53,098 nt of DNA from Nitrospirales bacterium (GCA_021604105.1 BQIW01000024.1:1-53098), one strand, 5' to 3'; shown: positions 20,495 to 29,391, counted from the first letter of the stretch. The notes: generated from the letters alone by a model not told the origin. Numbers and translations are program-made.

Positions 20495-20770
20495 ATGCCT
20501 GAGGTACCCATGACCAACCAACTGAAGCCGGATAAATTGGACATGCCACCTATTAAGCGAAAACGCCCGGAGGCCCTGACTCAACGCGAGCAAGAAATAC
20601 TGCAACTCATCTGGTCAGGATTGAAGAATAAAGAGATTGCACAACAATTAAAAATTAGCGTCAAAACGGTCGAAGCCCACCGGGCCAATATGATGAAAAA
20701 GGTTCGGGTTTCTAATGCCGCTCAACTACTCAATGCCGCAATTCAGGAAGGCCTGATTCAGATAAAATAA
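20495..20770 (+). CDS. HTH-only LuxR/NarL-type regulator
   Basis: 91 residues. Nearly the whole protein is a GerE/LuxR helix-turn-helix: LTQREQEILQLIWSGLKNKEIAQQL then ISVKTVEAHRANMMKKVRV. No receiver or ligand domain is present, as in GerE-like stand-alone proteins. It is divergent from pilD, 110 bases away, and could control the pilus genes. Starts at 20495 or 20510 are both possible; neither has a strong ribosome site. Confidence 0.85.
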   Translation: MPEVPMTNQLKPDKLDMPPIKRKRPEALTQREQEILQLIWSGLKNKEIAQQLKISVKTVEAHRANMMKKVRVSNAAQLLNAAIQEGLIQIK

Positions 20771-20784
20771 TTTCTGCGTAATTC

Positions 20785-21549
20785 TTAAGGTTTCTGAGTC
20801 CGTTGCCGAACTGCCTCAAAAAGTGTCACTGCTACAGCAACTGACAAATTCAGCGAGTTCATTTTTCCAAACATCGGTATCCTTACTTGTTGGTCGCATT
20901 TTTTCAGAACAATCGGCCGGATGCCCTCTCCTTCACTTCCAAACACCAGCGCAACAGGCTTTGTGAAGTCCACCTCTGAATAGGGTTCGACTCCTTCCAA
21001 GACTAATGCCACGGTCCTGATGTCCTGTTTCTGACATGTTTCAAGAAACTTCCCCGTATTGGCTACCCTCGCAATGGACACGTGTTCTAAAGCTCCGGCG
21101 GATGCTTTGGCTACCCCACCTGTCAGCCCAACGGACCGGTGCTTAGGGATGACGATTCCATCCCCACCCGCCGCCTCTACCGAACGGACAATTGCTCCTA
21201 AATTATGTGGATCCTGAATTTGGTCTAATACCACCAATAAAGCAGGTATCGGTCTAAGGGAAAGTTGGTCAAGCAACTCCTCTCCCTCCAGATACTCCTT
21301 GGCGGAAACCTGAGCCACCACGCCTTGATGATGTCGATCGCCAGCTAAGCGATCTAATCGCTCCCTTGATTCGACAGCCAGGGAAATACCGCGTTCCCTC
21401 GCCAATTTCACAATGGGAAAAAATCGACCATCAGCCCGAAGAATCCAAATTCGTTGGACGGGCCGAGACTGCGAGTGGAGAGATTCTAAAACCGCATGAA
21501 ACCCGTACACCGTTGCCGGAGATTCATCGTTTCCATCGTGTGGTGCCAT
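20785..21549 (-). CDS. rlmB: 23S rRNA Gm2251 2'-O-methyltransferase (SpoU family)
   Basis: 254 residues from ATG 21549. An N-terminal L30e-like substrate-binding domain (VYGFHAVLESLHS) is followed by the SpoU knotted domain with motifs QDPHNLGAIVRSVEAAGG, ALVFGSEGEGI and KMNSLNLSVAVAVTLFEA. It ribose-methylates a 23S rRNA guanosine; TrmH-type tRNA enzymes are close relatives, but the two-domain form favours RlmB. Its start overlaps the end of cysS by 26 bases, an arrangement also seen in other bacteria. Confidence 0.93.
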   Translation of the reverse strand: MAPHDGNDESPATVYGFHAVLESLHSQSRPVQRIWILRADGRFFPIVKLARERGISLAVESRERLDRLAGDRHHQGVVAQVSAKEYLEGEELLDQLSLRPIPALLVVLDQIQDPHNLGAIVRSVEAAGGDGIVIPKHRSVGLTGGVAKASAGALEHVSIARVANTGKFLETCQKQDIRTVALVLEGVEPYSEVDFTKPVALVFGSEGEGIRPIVLKKCDQQVRIPMFGKMNSLNLSVAVAVTLFEAVRQRTQKP

Positions 21550-23059
21550 CGGGTCGGTCTTCCAGGATGATGCCTTGTTCGGCTAATTCTTTTCTGATGG
21601 TATCAGCGGTAGAAAAATCTTTCTGGGCACGGGCATCATTGCGTAGGCGGATTTTTTCTTCGATCCAATCCGAACTTACGGAACGAGAAGTCTCCACAGA
21701 ACCGCCACCACTTATTATTGCAGAACCGTAAGCGGTTTTCTTTCCTTCTGCCTTTAAAGAACCGCCACCGCTTATCATTGCAGAACCGTATGCAGCAAAC
21801 GGCCATTCTTTAGGATTCAACTGGAATAACCCGAGCGGTTCGCCAAACTTTTTCAGTGCCTCTTTGACTTTTTGTTTAGCCTGGCTGGATAATCCCTTTC
21901 CCAATAATTTATTAATTTTTCCCCGGAGTTCGTGAAAAGCCCCGAGCACTTTGGGCGTATTGAAATCATCATCCATACTTTCCTGAAATTTTTTGGCAAA
22001 ATGATTCGAGACGTGCTCCCACTCTTCGTTTCCTTGACTATCCTCTTGAGTATCGAATTCCTCCAGTCTACGAATGAGTCCGTAGATGGAATCCATAGCC
22101 GATTTGGCTTCGGAAATCGATTGGTCAGAAAAATTGATATCGCTCCGGTAATGCGTGGAGAGAAGGTAATATCGAAGGCATTCCCCGGTTACGATTTCTG
22201 AATACGATGACTTCTCAAAGATTTCTCGAATCGTAAAAAAATTTCCCAATGACTTGGACATTTTCTCTTGATCAATCGTCACAAACCCGTTATGAATCCA
22301 ATACCGGGCAAACTCTTTTCCCGTGTAGGCACAGGACTGAGCCACTTCATTTTCGTGATGCGGAAAAATAAGATCCTTCCCTCCTCCATGAATATCGAAT
22401 GTTGGACCCAAGTGCTTGATCGACATGGCCGAACATTCGATATGCCAACCCGGTCGACCTTTACCCCAAGGGCTCTCCCACCCTGGCTCATCCGGCTTTG
22501 CTGATTTCCAGAGAGCAAAATCCATGGGATCTTTTTTCCGGTGATCGACTTCAACGCGAGCACCGGCCAATAATTCTTCCAGATTCCTACCGGATAATTG
22601 ACCATACTGGCTGAACTTTCTGACTTCAAAATACACGTCACCTTCCACCTCATAGGCAACGTGCTTCTCAACTAATCCGGCAATCATGTCCACGATATCC
22701 TGAATATGGTGAGTCGCCCGAGGCTCTATTGTAGGGGGAATAATTCCCAATCGCCCCATGTCCCGATAAAAGGCCTCGATATATTTTTCCGTCACCTTCG
22801 TCCAGGGAATACCTTCGTTTTGAGCTCGTTGGAGAATTTTATCGTCCACATCGGTAAAATTTCTGACATAGGTTACCTGGTACCCGCTGTATTCCAAATA
22901 TCGCCTGATGGTATCGAAAACTAACGCACTCCTGGCATGTCCAAGATGGCACTCATCGTATACCGTGACTCCGCAAACATACATTTTAACCTGATTCGGC
23001 GTCAGGGGGAGAAACAGTTCTTTCTTTTTTGTTCGGGAGTTATATAGGGTGAGAGGCAT
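21524..23059 (-). CDS. cysS: Cysteinyl-tRNA synthetase with in-frame repeat insertion
   Basis: 511 residues from ATG 23059. Class I signatures: YVCGVTVYDECHLGHARSA with the HIGH-type motif (HLGH) and KMSKSLGNFF (KMSKS). The zinc-site Cys and His appear in CGVTVYD, HIECSA and HHENE. The DALR anticodon region follows. Before the final conserved segment (WIEEKIRLRNDARAQKDFSTAD) there is an extra stretch of about 45 residues containing AYGSAMISGGGS and AYGSAIISGGGS, 20 residues apart, not typical of the family. The insertion does not interrupt the frame or touch the catalytic core. Confidence 0.95.
   Translation of the reverse strand: MPLTLYNSRTKKKELFLPLTPNQVKMYVCGVTVYDECHLGHARSALVFDTIRRYLEYSGYQVTYVRNFTDVDDKILQRAQNEGIPWTKVTEKYIEAFYRDMGRLGIIPPTIEPRATHHIQDIVDMIAGLVEKHVAYEVEGDVYFEVRKFSQYGQLSGRNLEELLAGARVEVDHRKKDPMDFALWKSAKPDEPGWESPWGKGRPGWHIECSAMSIKHLGPTFDIHGGGKDLIFPHHENEVAQSCAYTGKEFARYWIHNGFVTIDQEKMSKSLGNFFTIREIFEKSSYSEIVTGECLRYYLLSTHYRSDINFSDQSISEAKSAMDSIYGLIRRLEEFDTQEDSQGNEEWEHVSNHFAKKFQESMDDDFNTPKVLGAFHELRGKINKLLGKGLSSQAKQKVKEALKKFGEPLGLFQLNPKEWPFAAYGSAMISGGGSLKAEGKKTAYGSAIISGGGSVETSRSVSSDWIEEKIRLRNDARAQKDFSTADTIRKELAEQGIILEDRPDGTTRWKR
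21699..21790. repeat. 60-bp-period duplicated repeat inside cysS
   Basis: A 32-base unit at 21699-21730 recurs at 21759-21790 with two mismatches (GAACCGCCACC.CTTAT.ATT and GCAGAACCGTA in both). The period is 60 bases, so 20 residues are duplicated in frame. Inside the first copy's edge AACCG-TAAG-CGGTT can form a small hairpin. Confidence 0.85.
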
Positions 23060-23062
23060 GAC

Positions 23063-23674
23063 TTACTGTTCTCGAGTGGGTGTGGGATGTGTGATTTTTT
23101 TTCCATGATGTTGGACCAGCCAAAATCCAAGAACCAACATCACCACAAAAATGATGGAAAATAAATTGAAATACTTCTCTATGAGTTCTTTGACCCATGG
23201 GCCCATGAATTGGATAGCACCTGCAACGAGGAAAAATCGCCCCCCCCGACTGATGAGTGAGGCCACCATAAATGTTCTAAAGTTCACATAAAACGCGCCT
23301 GCCCCAATGGTAAAAATTTTGTACGGAATGGGTGTGAACCCTGCAATGAGAATAGCCCAGGCTTCATACCGTTGAAAATACTGATGCACCAAATCCATTC
23401 TGGCTTGCCCCATAAATTTAAGCAGAAGAGGCCGACCCCCAAACCATCCGATTCCATATCCAAAAGCTCCTCCAAGCACAGACCCCATTGTCGCAACCGT
23501 TGCGTACCACCAGCCCAGGCTTGGATTGCCAAGAGTAAGCGCAATGACTAACACATCAGGAGGTAGTGGAAAAAATGAAGATTCGGCGAAAGCGAGACAG
23601 AAAAGAGCAGGAACTCCATAGGGAGAGTCAGACCACGATAACATCCACTCGTATAATTGTTTGCCCAATTCCAT
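23063..23674 (-). CDS. DedA/YqaA-family membrane protein
   Basis: 203 residues from ATG 23674. The VTT/SNARE-associated pattern is seen: FAESSFFPLPPDVLVIALTLGNP (about 29-51), a glycine-rich GSVLGGAFGYGIGWFGG near 64-80, and GFTPIPYKIFTIGAGAF near 111-127. A last membrane helix lies at 173-187. It most resembles the YqaA subgroup. DedA proteins support membrane homeostasis and, in some cases, undecaprenyl-phosphate flipping; the role here is unassigned. It is four bases upstream of cysS. Confidence 0.87.
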   Translation of the reverse strand: MELGKQLYEWMLSWSDSPYGVPALFCLAFAESSFFPLPPDVLVIALTLGNPSLGWWYATVATMGSVLGGAFGYGIGWFGGRPLLLKFMGQARMDLVHQYFQRYEAWAILIAGFTPIPYKIFTIGAGAFYVNFRTFMVASLISRGGRFFLVAGAIQFMGPWVKELIEKYFNLFSIIFVVMLVLGFWLVQHHGKKITHPTPTREQ

Positions 23675-23722
23675 ACTTTTTAATTGAAATGGCTGGAACT
23701 CAGCTCCTCATAGACATTTTAG

Positions 23723-24559
23723 TTATATTAAAGATCGTTTACTTCTCCCAGAAACCTTGATTGGTTTTCGCAAGGATTGTTTTGAGGGAAACAGCGCGCG
23801 CTCCCAACCCTTAAGTGCCTGCATCGCAGAATAATCGGTCAGATCCAAATGAAGGGGAGAAATTGAAACCATTTGATTGGAAACGGCCTCATGATCAGAA
23901 TGCTCCCCTCTGGCCCATGATTCTCGTTGTCCTGCAATCCAAAAGTATCGATTCCCCCTAGGATCTGTCTTTTCGACCACGGGATTGAGATAACGTCGCT
24001 GGCTTAAACAAGTCAGTCGGATGCCGGCAATGTGCTCCAATCGACGACTCGGAATATTCACGTTTAATATGGTTTCTTCAGGAAGGCCGCATTCTATTAC
24101 CCGTTTCGCAATCAAAAAGGCAAAATGGCCTGCCACGGTATAGTTGCATTTTGGTAAGTCTTCCAGGGAAACAGCAATAGAAGGGATACCATGAAGCATA
24201 CCTTCAAGGGCACCGGCAACCGTTCCGGAATTAGTAACGTCATCACCCAAATTCCATCCCTTATTGATACCTGATACCACCAATTTTGGCAGGCGGTCCG
24301 GTAGAAGATGACACACAGCTAATGTCACGCAATCCGCTGGGGTCCCATTAACGGCATACCATCGTTTTTTCAAAGATCGCAATCTCAATGGTTTATGCAA
24401 TGTCATCGACCGCCCAACGGCATTTTGGGTTTTCTCTGGAGCCACAACCCAAATTTCGCCTAACGGGCGCAAAGCCTCAGCTAACACTTTGATGCCAATA
24501 GCATTTATTCCGTCATCATTGGTAATAAGAATGATTTGCCTGGAAGGAGAAACAATCAT
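23723..24559 (-). CDS. surE: 5'/3'-nucleotidase SurE
   Basis: 278 residues from ATG 24559. The N-terminal metal-binding motif ILITNDDGINAIGIKVLAEAL, followed by VVAPEKTQNAVGRSMTL, GTPADCV, SGINKGWNLGDDVTNSGTVAGALEG and LNVNIPS, is the complete SurE signature. It hydrolyses nucleoside 5'- and 3'-monophosphates, often linked to stress survival. The C-terminal end is about 20 residues longer and more basic than the minimal family. Confidence 0.95.
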   Translation of the reverse strand: MIVSPSRQIILITNDDGINAIGIKVLAEALRPLGEIWVVAPEKTQNAVGRSMTLHKPLRLRSLKKRWYAVNGTPADCVTLAVCHLLPDRLPKLVVSGINKGWNLGDDVTNSGTVAGALEGMLHGIPSIAVSLEDLPKCNYTVAGHFAFLIAKRVIECGLPEETILNVNIPSRRLEHIAGIRLTCLSQRRYLNPVVEKTDPRGNRYFWIAGQRESWARGEHSDHEAVSNQMVSISPLHLDLTDYSAMQALKGWERALFPSKQSLRKPIKVSGRSKRSLI

Positions 24560-24581
24560 TTAAACCCATTAATTTATCAGG

Positions 24582-24603
24582 AGCCTGTCCTAACTGACAG
24601 GCT
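24582..24603. other. Inverted repeat between surE and the oxidoreductase operon
   Basis: AGCCTGTC and GACAGGCT form a perfect 8-bp stem with a six-base loop. The trailing T-rich run on the plus strand is weak. It lies between the operon terminator and surE, so it could support termination or simply be a small palindrome. The string GGAGCCTGTCC also occurs at 41147. Confidence 0.5.
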
Positions 24604-24640
24604 TTCAATTTATCAATCCTTAATTTTTCCTAATGGCAAA

Positions 24641-24676
24641 GAAAAGCCCGCCCCAATTATCCTTGGGACGGGCTTT
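24641..24676 (-). terminator. Intrinsic terminator of the 2-oxoacid:ferredoxin oxidoreductase operon
   Basis: On the minus strand AAGCCCGTCCC pairs with GGGGCGGGCTT (one G-T pair) and is followed by TTCTTT. It begins about 30 bases past the stop codon of the alpha-subunit gene. Confidence 0.88.
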
Positions 24677-24706
24677 GGTTTCCCCATCTTTGCTATATTG
24701 CCAACC

Positions 24707-26059
24707 CTAAATGCTTTTCATAAATTGAGCAACCGCTGCTGGATCCACTGTTCCCATAATATGGGATTCTGGAACTGTGTTCGACTTTTTCCCGGTTAAC
24801 CCACATTCAACTTCATCCGTTATCATTTCAACTGGCATGGACATCCCTCCGTAGACATGTGGACCGGCCACAATTTTTGCGTTGGAAAACCCATAAATTG
24901 CCGTAGCCACATCTTTGGCCAGCCATCCGACATAATTAAACTCGGGAATAACAATAAGTTTGGCTTTACCACATAACTCCCTTAGTTCGTTTGTTGGGAA
25001 AGGTCGCAAGGAACGAATTTTAATTAATCCTGCCTTAATTCCTTTTTCTTTACATTGGCGGACCGCTTCGCGGGATTGTGCCGCAGCACTCCCCGAAGCA
25101 ATAAGAAGAACATCTGCGTCCTCCACATCCTGAGCCTCTAACAATCCATCCATATATTGATTAATATATTTCCGTGAACGTTCCACCCCAGCCCATACTT
25201 CCTGCTGCCATACCGCGTGAATGTTGTAGGCCATAAAATTAGATTTTTGAACTGGAGCATCACGTGACAATCGAGCTGGTGGGTTCTCCGCATCTAAAAC
25301 CGGGACCGACCCTCTGTAAGGATCTCGAGCTGGGAGCTTGAGCCCACGATCCTGCATTGCACAATATCCTCGAGCATGAGTCACAAAAAAACCATCACAA
25401 CAGACCCCTACTGGAAGGGTCACATCATTTTTTTCGCTGATAATAAAACCCTTCATAATAAAGTCGAAAAGGTCCTGTTGATTTTCTGCATGAAAGACCA
25501 ACATTCCGCTGTTCAAAAGATAGGAAATTTCAATATTGTCAGGTTGGATAGCCAATGGAGCATTGACGACTCTGCAGGTAAACATACAAACGGCGGGAAG
25601 GCGGTGACCAGCCCACGAGACGATGGGCTCAAGGCCTCGCAATGTTCCAGGACCTGCTGTGGCCGTAAAAGCTCGAACACCTGCGCGGGAGGCGCCAGCA
25701 ATTGCTGACATGACGCCATATTCTTCCTCGCCTCGATAAAACTCCTTCACATATCCTTCCCCATATAAGACTCCGATTAATTGTAACGTTTCACTTTGTG
25801 GGGTAATGGGATAGGCCACGGACATATCTACATTTGATCGCCTCACCGCCTCTTTGGCACATTCACTCCCAGTAATGAATTCCCGCTCACGAGGAGCCTC
25901 AAAAAACATATATTCCGCGGAGACTTCCCGCTGGCGTTTGGCATCTCCATGAGGATCTTTTCTTCCCTTTGCGGTATCAACGGATGGTGCAACTGGGGCA
26001 CTGGTAATTGGATCACCTTGGGGATTTGTTTTAACTTCTGATTCAAGGGCTTCGCTCAT
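24707..26059 (-). CDS. 2-oxoacid:ferredoxin oxidoreductase alpha subunit
   Basis: 450 residues from ATG 26059. After a charged extension of about 55 residues come the pyrimidine-binding POR_N motifs: GSECAKEAVRRSNVDMSVAYPITPQSE and, later, EYGVMSAIAGASRAGVRAFTATAGPG. The C-terminal domain has VLLIASGSAAAQSREAV and IKIRSLRPFPTNEL. It forms half of the thiamine diphosphate site with the beta subunit. Last gene of a B-G-D-E-A operon. Whether pyruvate or 2-oxoglutarate is the substrate cannot be told from sequence alone; either step belongs to the reductive TCA pathway. Confidence 0.92.
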   Translation of the reverse strand: MSEALESEVKTNPQGDPITSAPVAPSVDTAKGRKDPHGDAKRQREVSAEYMFFEAPREREFITGSECAKEAVRRSNVDMSVAYPITPQSETLQLIGVLYGEGYVKEFYRGEEEYGVMSAIAGASRAGVRAFTATAGPGTLRGLEPIVSWAGHRLPAVCMFTCRVVNAPLAIQPDNIEISYLLNSGMLVFHAENQQDLFDFIMKGFIISEKNDVTLPVGVCCDGFFVTHARGYCAMQDRGLKLPARDPYRGSVPVLDAENPPARLSRDAPVQKSNFMAYNIHAVWQQEVWAGVERSRKYINQYMDGLLEAQDVEDADVLLIASGSAAAQSREAVRQCKEKGIKAGLIKIRSLRPFPTNELRELCGKAKLIVIPEFNYVGWLAKDVATAIYGFSNAKIVAGPHVYGGMSMPVEMITDEVECGLTGKKSNTVPESHIMGTVDPAAVAQFMKSI

Positions 26060-26102
26060 AGTTTTACCCCCTTATGCTTAAATAAAATATCATTCGATAC
26101 AC

Positions 26103-26864
26103 TCACGCTTCTCTTTGCATATTCTCAGCTTTATGGCCAAACTGTGCTGCATTTCCATCAACGGGGCTTTCAATACTAAAATCCAAAGGATTGGTGTGTG
26201 TTGTTCCACCATGAACTTTGGATTGCAACCCGGTAAAACGAACATTATTCCCATTTTCCGGCAATTTAATCCCCATTTCCTCTCGTACCCGCTTAAAAAC
26301 TGCTGCGACCCTTCGGATCTTTGCGGCATCAGAATCTCGTACCGTGAACATGGCATCCTCATGACCTTGTTCGGCGCAAATAGCAGAAGTCCAACAATTG
26401 GTTCCAGCTCGAATCATTTTAAGAGTCAGATTGGCATAATGACAGTGCACTCCAATAAAAATACAGGCTTCAATCTTATTTCCCCATATGGTCAGATTGG
26501 GATGATTCGGATTGATCACTTCTTCCGGTTCAACCTTAGGGTACTTTGGGCGATAGTCTGGCATGGGAATGACGAGTACATCGGGTAATTGGGCCGCTAA
26601 CTCTAAAACAGCCCTAGCCTTATCGGCCGCATGATCATTCCAATTCCACAAAACCATGGGACCAGGGAAAATTGTCGCATTCTTGCGAGTCAACATCGTT
26701 CGAGCCATGGCTTCCATAGCCAGCTCTTCCCCAACAACATGGCCAAATTTCAGACCATATCCCTTGTCAGGCGTCAGTACGCCAAGTTCTGCAGCAGATG
26801 GTGGATGAAAACCTTGTGGCCCTGGAGCCACGATTGCCTCTTCTAACTCTTTCGTTAATTCCAC
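26103..26864 (-). CDS. Fifth (epsilon-type) subunit of 2-oxoacid:ferredoxin oxidoreductase
   Basis: 253 residues from GTG 26864 with GGAG six bases upstream. It resembles the extra small subunit found in five-subunit PFOR/OGOR of Hydrogenobacter and Nitrospira, often labelled as carbon monoxide dehydrogenase beta-like. Recognisable blocks: GHVVGEELAMEAMARTML, PMVLWNWNDHAADKA and HCHYANLTLKMIRAGTNCW. No cluster-binding cysteine array is evident. Its function is not established; it may stabilise the complex. Assignment rests on operon position and remembered similarity. Confidence 0.75.
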   Translation of the reverse strand: MELTKELEEAIVAPGPQGFHPPSAAELGVLTPDKGYGLKFGHVVGEELAMEAMARTMLTRKNATIFPGPMVLWNWNDHAADKARAVLELAAQLPDVLVIPMPDYRPKYPKVEPEEVINPNHPNLTIWGNKIEACIFIGVHCHYANLTLKMIRAGTNCWTSAICAEQGHEDAMFTVRDSDAAKIRRVAAVFKRVREEMGIKLPENGNNVRFTGLQSKVHGGTTHTNPLDFSIESPVDGNAAQFGHKAENMQREA

Positions 26865-26920
26865 GTTGGACTCCGATTGATGAGTATGAAATGACTGGAG
26901 AATGAAAAGACTTTACTAGA

Positions 26921-27244
26921 TTAACCTCTCAGCGGACTAGCAAGGACCGCTTTGGTATTTTTTTCCAAGTAGGAAATATTTTCAGTGAGGGCCGCATCCC
27001 CAATTTGATCGATCATTTCCATTTTAATGGCATGGTGTTTGGCCATATTATCACACACCCATACGCATTGAGCACACCCCTTACAACGATCCACGGCGAC
27101 ATAAGCCGACCCATACTTTAAACCCCTGTCCTTTCCCGCCTCCGTATCATACTGAATCGTATTGGCTTCCGGACAATATTGAGTGCACAACTTACAGCTA
27201 GTTGCAGCACAAACATCTATATCTATATTTGCAACAAGATACAT
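26921..27244 (-). CDS. Ferredoxin-like delta subunit of 2-oxoacid:ferredoxin oxidoreductase
   Basis: 107 residues from ATG 27244 behind AAAGGGGAGAGGG. Two cysteine arrays are visible: CAATSCKLCTQYCP near 12-25 and CKGCAQCVWVC near 54-64, together able to hold two [4Fe-4S] clusters that pass electrons to or from external ferredoxin. Spacing in the first array (CxxxxCxxCxxxC) is slightly unusual. It sits between the gamma and epsilon genes. Confidence 0.88.
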   Translation of the reverse strand: MYLVANIDIDVCAATSCKLCTQYCPEANTIQYDTEAGKDRGLKYGSAYVAVDRCKGCAQCVWVCDNMAKHHAIKMEMIDQIGDAALTENISYLEKNTKAVLASPLRG

Positions 27245-27276
27245 CCCTCTCCCCTTTCAATTTCCTCTTTTATTTT

Positions 27277-28011
27277 TTAGACCGAAGCCTTTGCTGCTTT
27301 ATTTGCTGCACTAGTTGTTTGGTCGGCCATTGAGGATGCTCCCAATGTCCAACCATTATCGACGGCGTAGTCCCAGCCAGCCTTTACTACTGCTAAGTTT
27401 TTCTCAATCAATTCTGCCTTTTTCTTGAACTTTCTTTCCACCACACTATCCAATGCGGCAGTTCCGCCCGACACCACAAAACCCTTTCCGAGAAATCGAT
27501 CTTTCACAGCCTCCCCGGTGGCCTCTACAGTCGTAAGTCCCGTAATTGCGCCGATGGCTCCTACCATAGCCATATTGGTAGCCAGATCGATTCCGGCCAC
27601 ATCTAGCGACATCTGGGTGGCCGGGAGGTAATATATTTTTGCACCTATGTCTTTCAATTCTGCAGCTTGATCGGGCTCAAGATTCATAGGTGTATTGCTA
27701 TTTATGAGAACAACTCCCTCTTTTTTCAACCCATAATAAAAAGGATTGGTGTAACTTTTCCCATGAGTGATGCACTGTGGATGAAAAACCATAAGGATAT
27801 GAGGAAAGGTAATTTCCCCAATTTCGTAAATCGGTTCATTCGAGACACGCACATAACTTTCTACCGGAGCCATTCGCTTTTCAGACCCATAAAACGGAAC
27901 GATGGTGCTCTCCCCTCCGGCATTAATGACTGCCGTACTAAAAATGTGTGATGCAGTCACCACACCCTGGCCACCAACGCCTGCCATACGAATGTTATAA
28001 CGAATAGCCAT
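27277..28011 (-). CDS. 2-oxoacid:ferredoxin oxidoreductase gamma subunit
   Basis: 244 residues from ATG 28011, which has an ideal AGGAGG ribosome site six bases away; a TTG two codons earlier is less likely. N-terminal RMAGVGGQGVVTASHIFSTAV is the POR gamma CoA-binding signature, followed by GSEKRMAPVESYVRVS. The Ala/Thr/Lys-rich C-terminal 25 residues look like a flexible tail. The subunit binds CoA during reversible oxidative decarboxylation of the 2-oxoacid. Confidence 0.92.
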   Translation of the reverse strand: MAIRYNIRMAGVGGQGVVTASHIFSTAVINAGGESTIVPFYGSEKRMAPVESYVRVSNEPIYEIGEITFPHILMVFHPQCITHGKSYTNPFYYGLKKEGVVLINSNTPMNLEPDQAAELKDIGAKIYYLPATQMSLDVAGIDLATNMAMVGAIGAITGLTTVEATGEAVKDRFLGKGFVVSGGTAALDSVVERKFKKKAELIEKNLAVVKAGWDYAVDNGWTLGASSMADQTTSAANKAAKASV

Positions 28012-28076
28012 TTTCAACCTCCTCCATTTTCATAAAAGCATCCAAACCAAGCACCCACTCTGTGGGGGGGAGACCA

Positions 28077-28967
28077 CTACCCTTTTGCTACTGCAGCTGC
28101 AGGCTTCGGGAGATATTCTTTGTACCCGTACAATTCCCCTAAATACTGCTTGGCTTCGTCAGTAAGATATTCAGAAAATGCATAACGATCATTCTCAACA
28201 TCTTTGGCGTCTTCCATGACTTTATCTGTTGGAATCGCGTATTCAATATTACATGAGGTATAGGCTTGGATATACGTTGGTCCCACTTCTCGTGCAATCA
28301 AAACTGCCTTTTTAATGACACTTTCCACTCTTCTTGGATTATTGGGAACCACTGTCGCCACATACGCACACCCTGCCACCTTGGCCATTCCTAACATATC
28401 CATCTTTTCAAATTTTTTCCCCAAAGGGGCCATCTTCAAAACCTGGCCCTTATTGGTCATTCCACTTTCTTGACCACCGGTATTCCCATAGACTTCGTTA
28501 TCCAACATGATGGTCGTAAATTTTTCTTTTCGAAACCAGGAATGCAAAGTTTGAGCAAAGCCAATGTCTGCCATCCCCCCATCACCTGCCATTACTACAA
28601 CATCTTTTGGGCGATCTCCAAATCTCAACCGAAGTCCACGCGACAATCCACTGGCCACCCCATTTTGATCTCCGTAATTTCCATAGACAAAAGGAATAGC
28701 TGCCTGAGAAATGGCTAATCGCCCGCAGCCTGCCGTACCAACTGTAATCGTATCTTCAGGGTTAGGGAATGCAATAATAGCCAATCTGATAAACAACGTC
28801 ATTGCACACCCTGCACACATAGGATGTTCCTCTAGGATTTCTTTAAACGTTCCTACTTGCGAAACTGAGGTCTTTTTTCCAAATGGACCATGCTCAACCA
28901 TGTCTCTATATTCTTTTGGCATGAATTTTCCGAACCCGGGCGTGAATTTTACATAATCGAGACTCAT
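28077..28967 (-). CDS. 2-oxoacid:ferredoxin oxidoreductase beta subunit (TPP-binding)
   Basis: 296 residues from ATG 28967, with AAGGAGGAGG upstream; first gene of the operon. Cysteines in HPMCAGCAMTL and TAGCGRLA can bind a proximal [4Fe-4S] cluster. The thiamine diphosphate motif is MAGDGGMADIGFAQ... with DNEVYGNTGGQESGMT. Together with alpha, gamma, delta and the fifth subunit it makes the ferredoxin-dependent reductive carboxylase of acetyl-CoA or succinyl-CoA. Confidence 0.93.
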   Translation of the reverse strand: MSLDYVKFTPGFGKFMPKEYRDMVEHGPFGKKTSVSQVGTFKEILEEHPMCAGCAMTLFIRLAIIAFPNPEDTITVGTAGCGRLAISQAAIPFVYGNYGDQNGVASGLSRGLRLRFGDRPKDVVVMAGDGGMADIGFAQTLHSWFRKEKFTTIMLDNEVYGNTGGQESGMTNKGQVLKMAPLGKKFEKMDMLGMAKVAGCAYVATVVPNNPRRVESVIKKAVLIAREVGPTYIQAYTSCNIEYAIPTDKVMEDAKDVENDRYAFSEYLTDEAKQYLGELYGYKEYLPKPAAAVAKG

Positions 28968-29391
28968 ATCGGGCCTCCTCCTTGGTTAAAAGCAAAAATA
29001 ACCACCACCATTATTGTATTTAAAACCAAATTCTGCTAGGTAAAATCCCCCAGCGGAACAAGAAACTAACAAAGAAAATAAATTATTGTCAATTTAACCG
29101 ATAAATTTAAATTACCAATTAAATTTCCTAGGATGCACTTAGCCATTTCCTAAGTATTCACAACATAACCAAATTGCTCAATGTTTATTAAGGTTAATCT
29201 AGGCAATTGTTATAGATAATTCAACAAAAAAGAAGGCCCACCCTCTATAAAAGAAGACCCAGTCTCAAACCAAACAGCTTAGGTCTTTTGTCCCAGGTTT
29301 TTCACAGGAAGATGAAAATGGAAGTGTGGAAAGGGAATGGGACGAGCAAGCCTGGCAGATGCCTAAGGATTCTCCCAAGCTTGATGGCAGG
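28968..29391. other. Intergenic leader of the oxidoreductase operon
   Basis: 424 AT-rich bases containing the strong ribosome site of the beta-subunit gene. A minus-strand TTGACA at 29088-29093 could be a -35 box, but no good -10 follows at the usual distance. The direct repeats seen at aclB and icd are not recognisable here. A weak stem AGACC/GGTCT (29255-29259 with 29282-29286) precedes T-rich sequence on the minus strand and might terminate the M23 peptidase transcript. No gene seen. Confidence 0.5.

Noticed and set aside
29255-29286. Possible terminator downstream of the M23 peptidase gene
   Set aside because: Only five base pairs close a loop of about 22 bases; too weak to list as a terminator.
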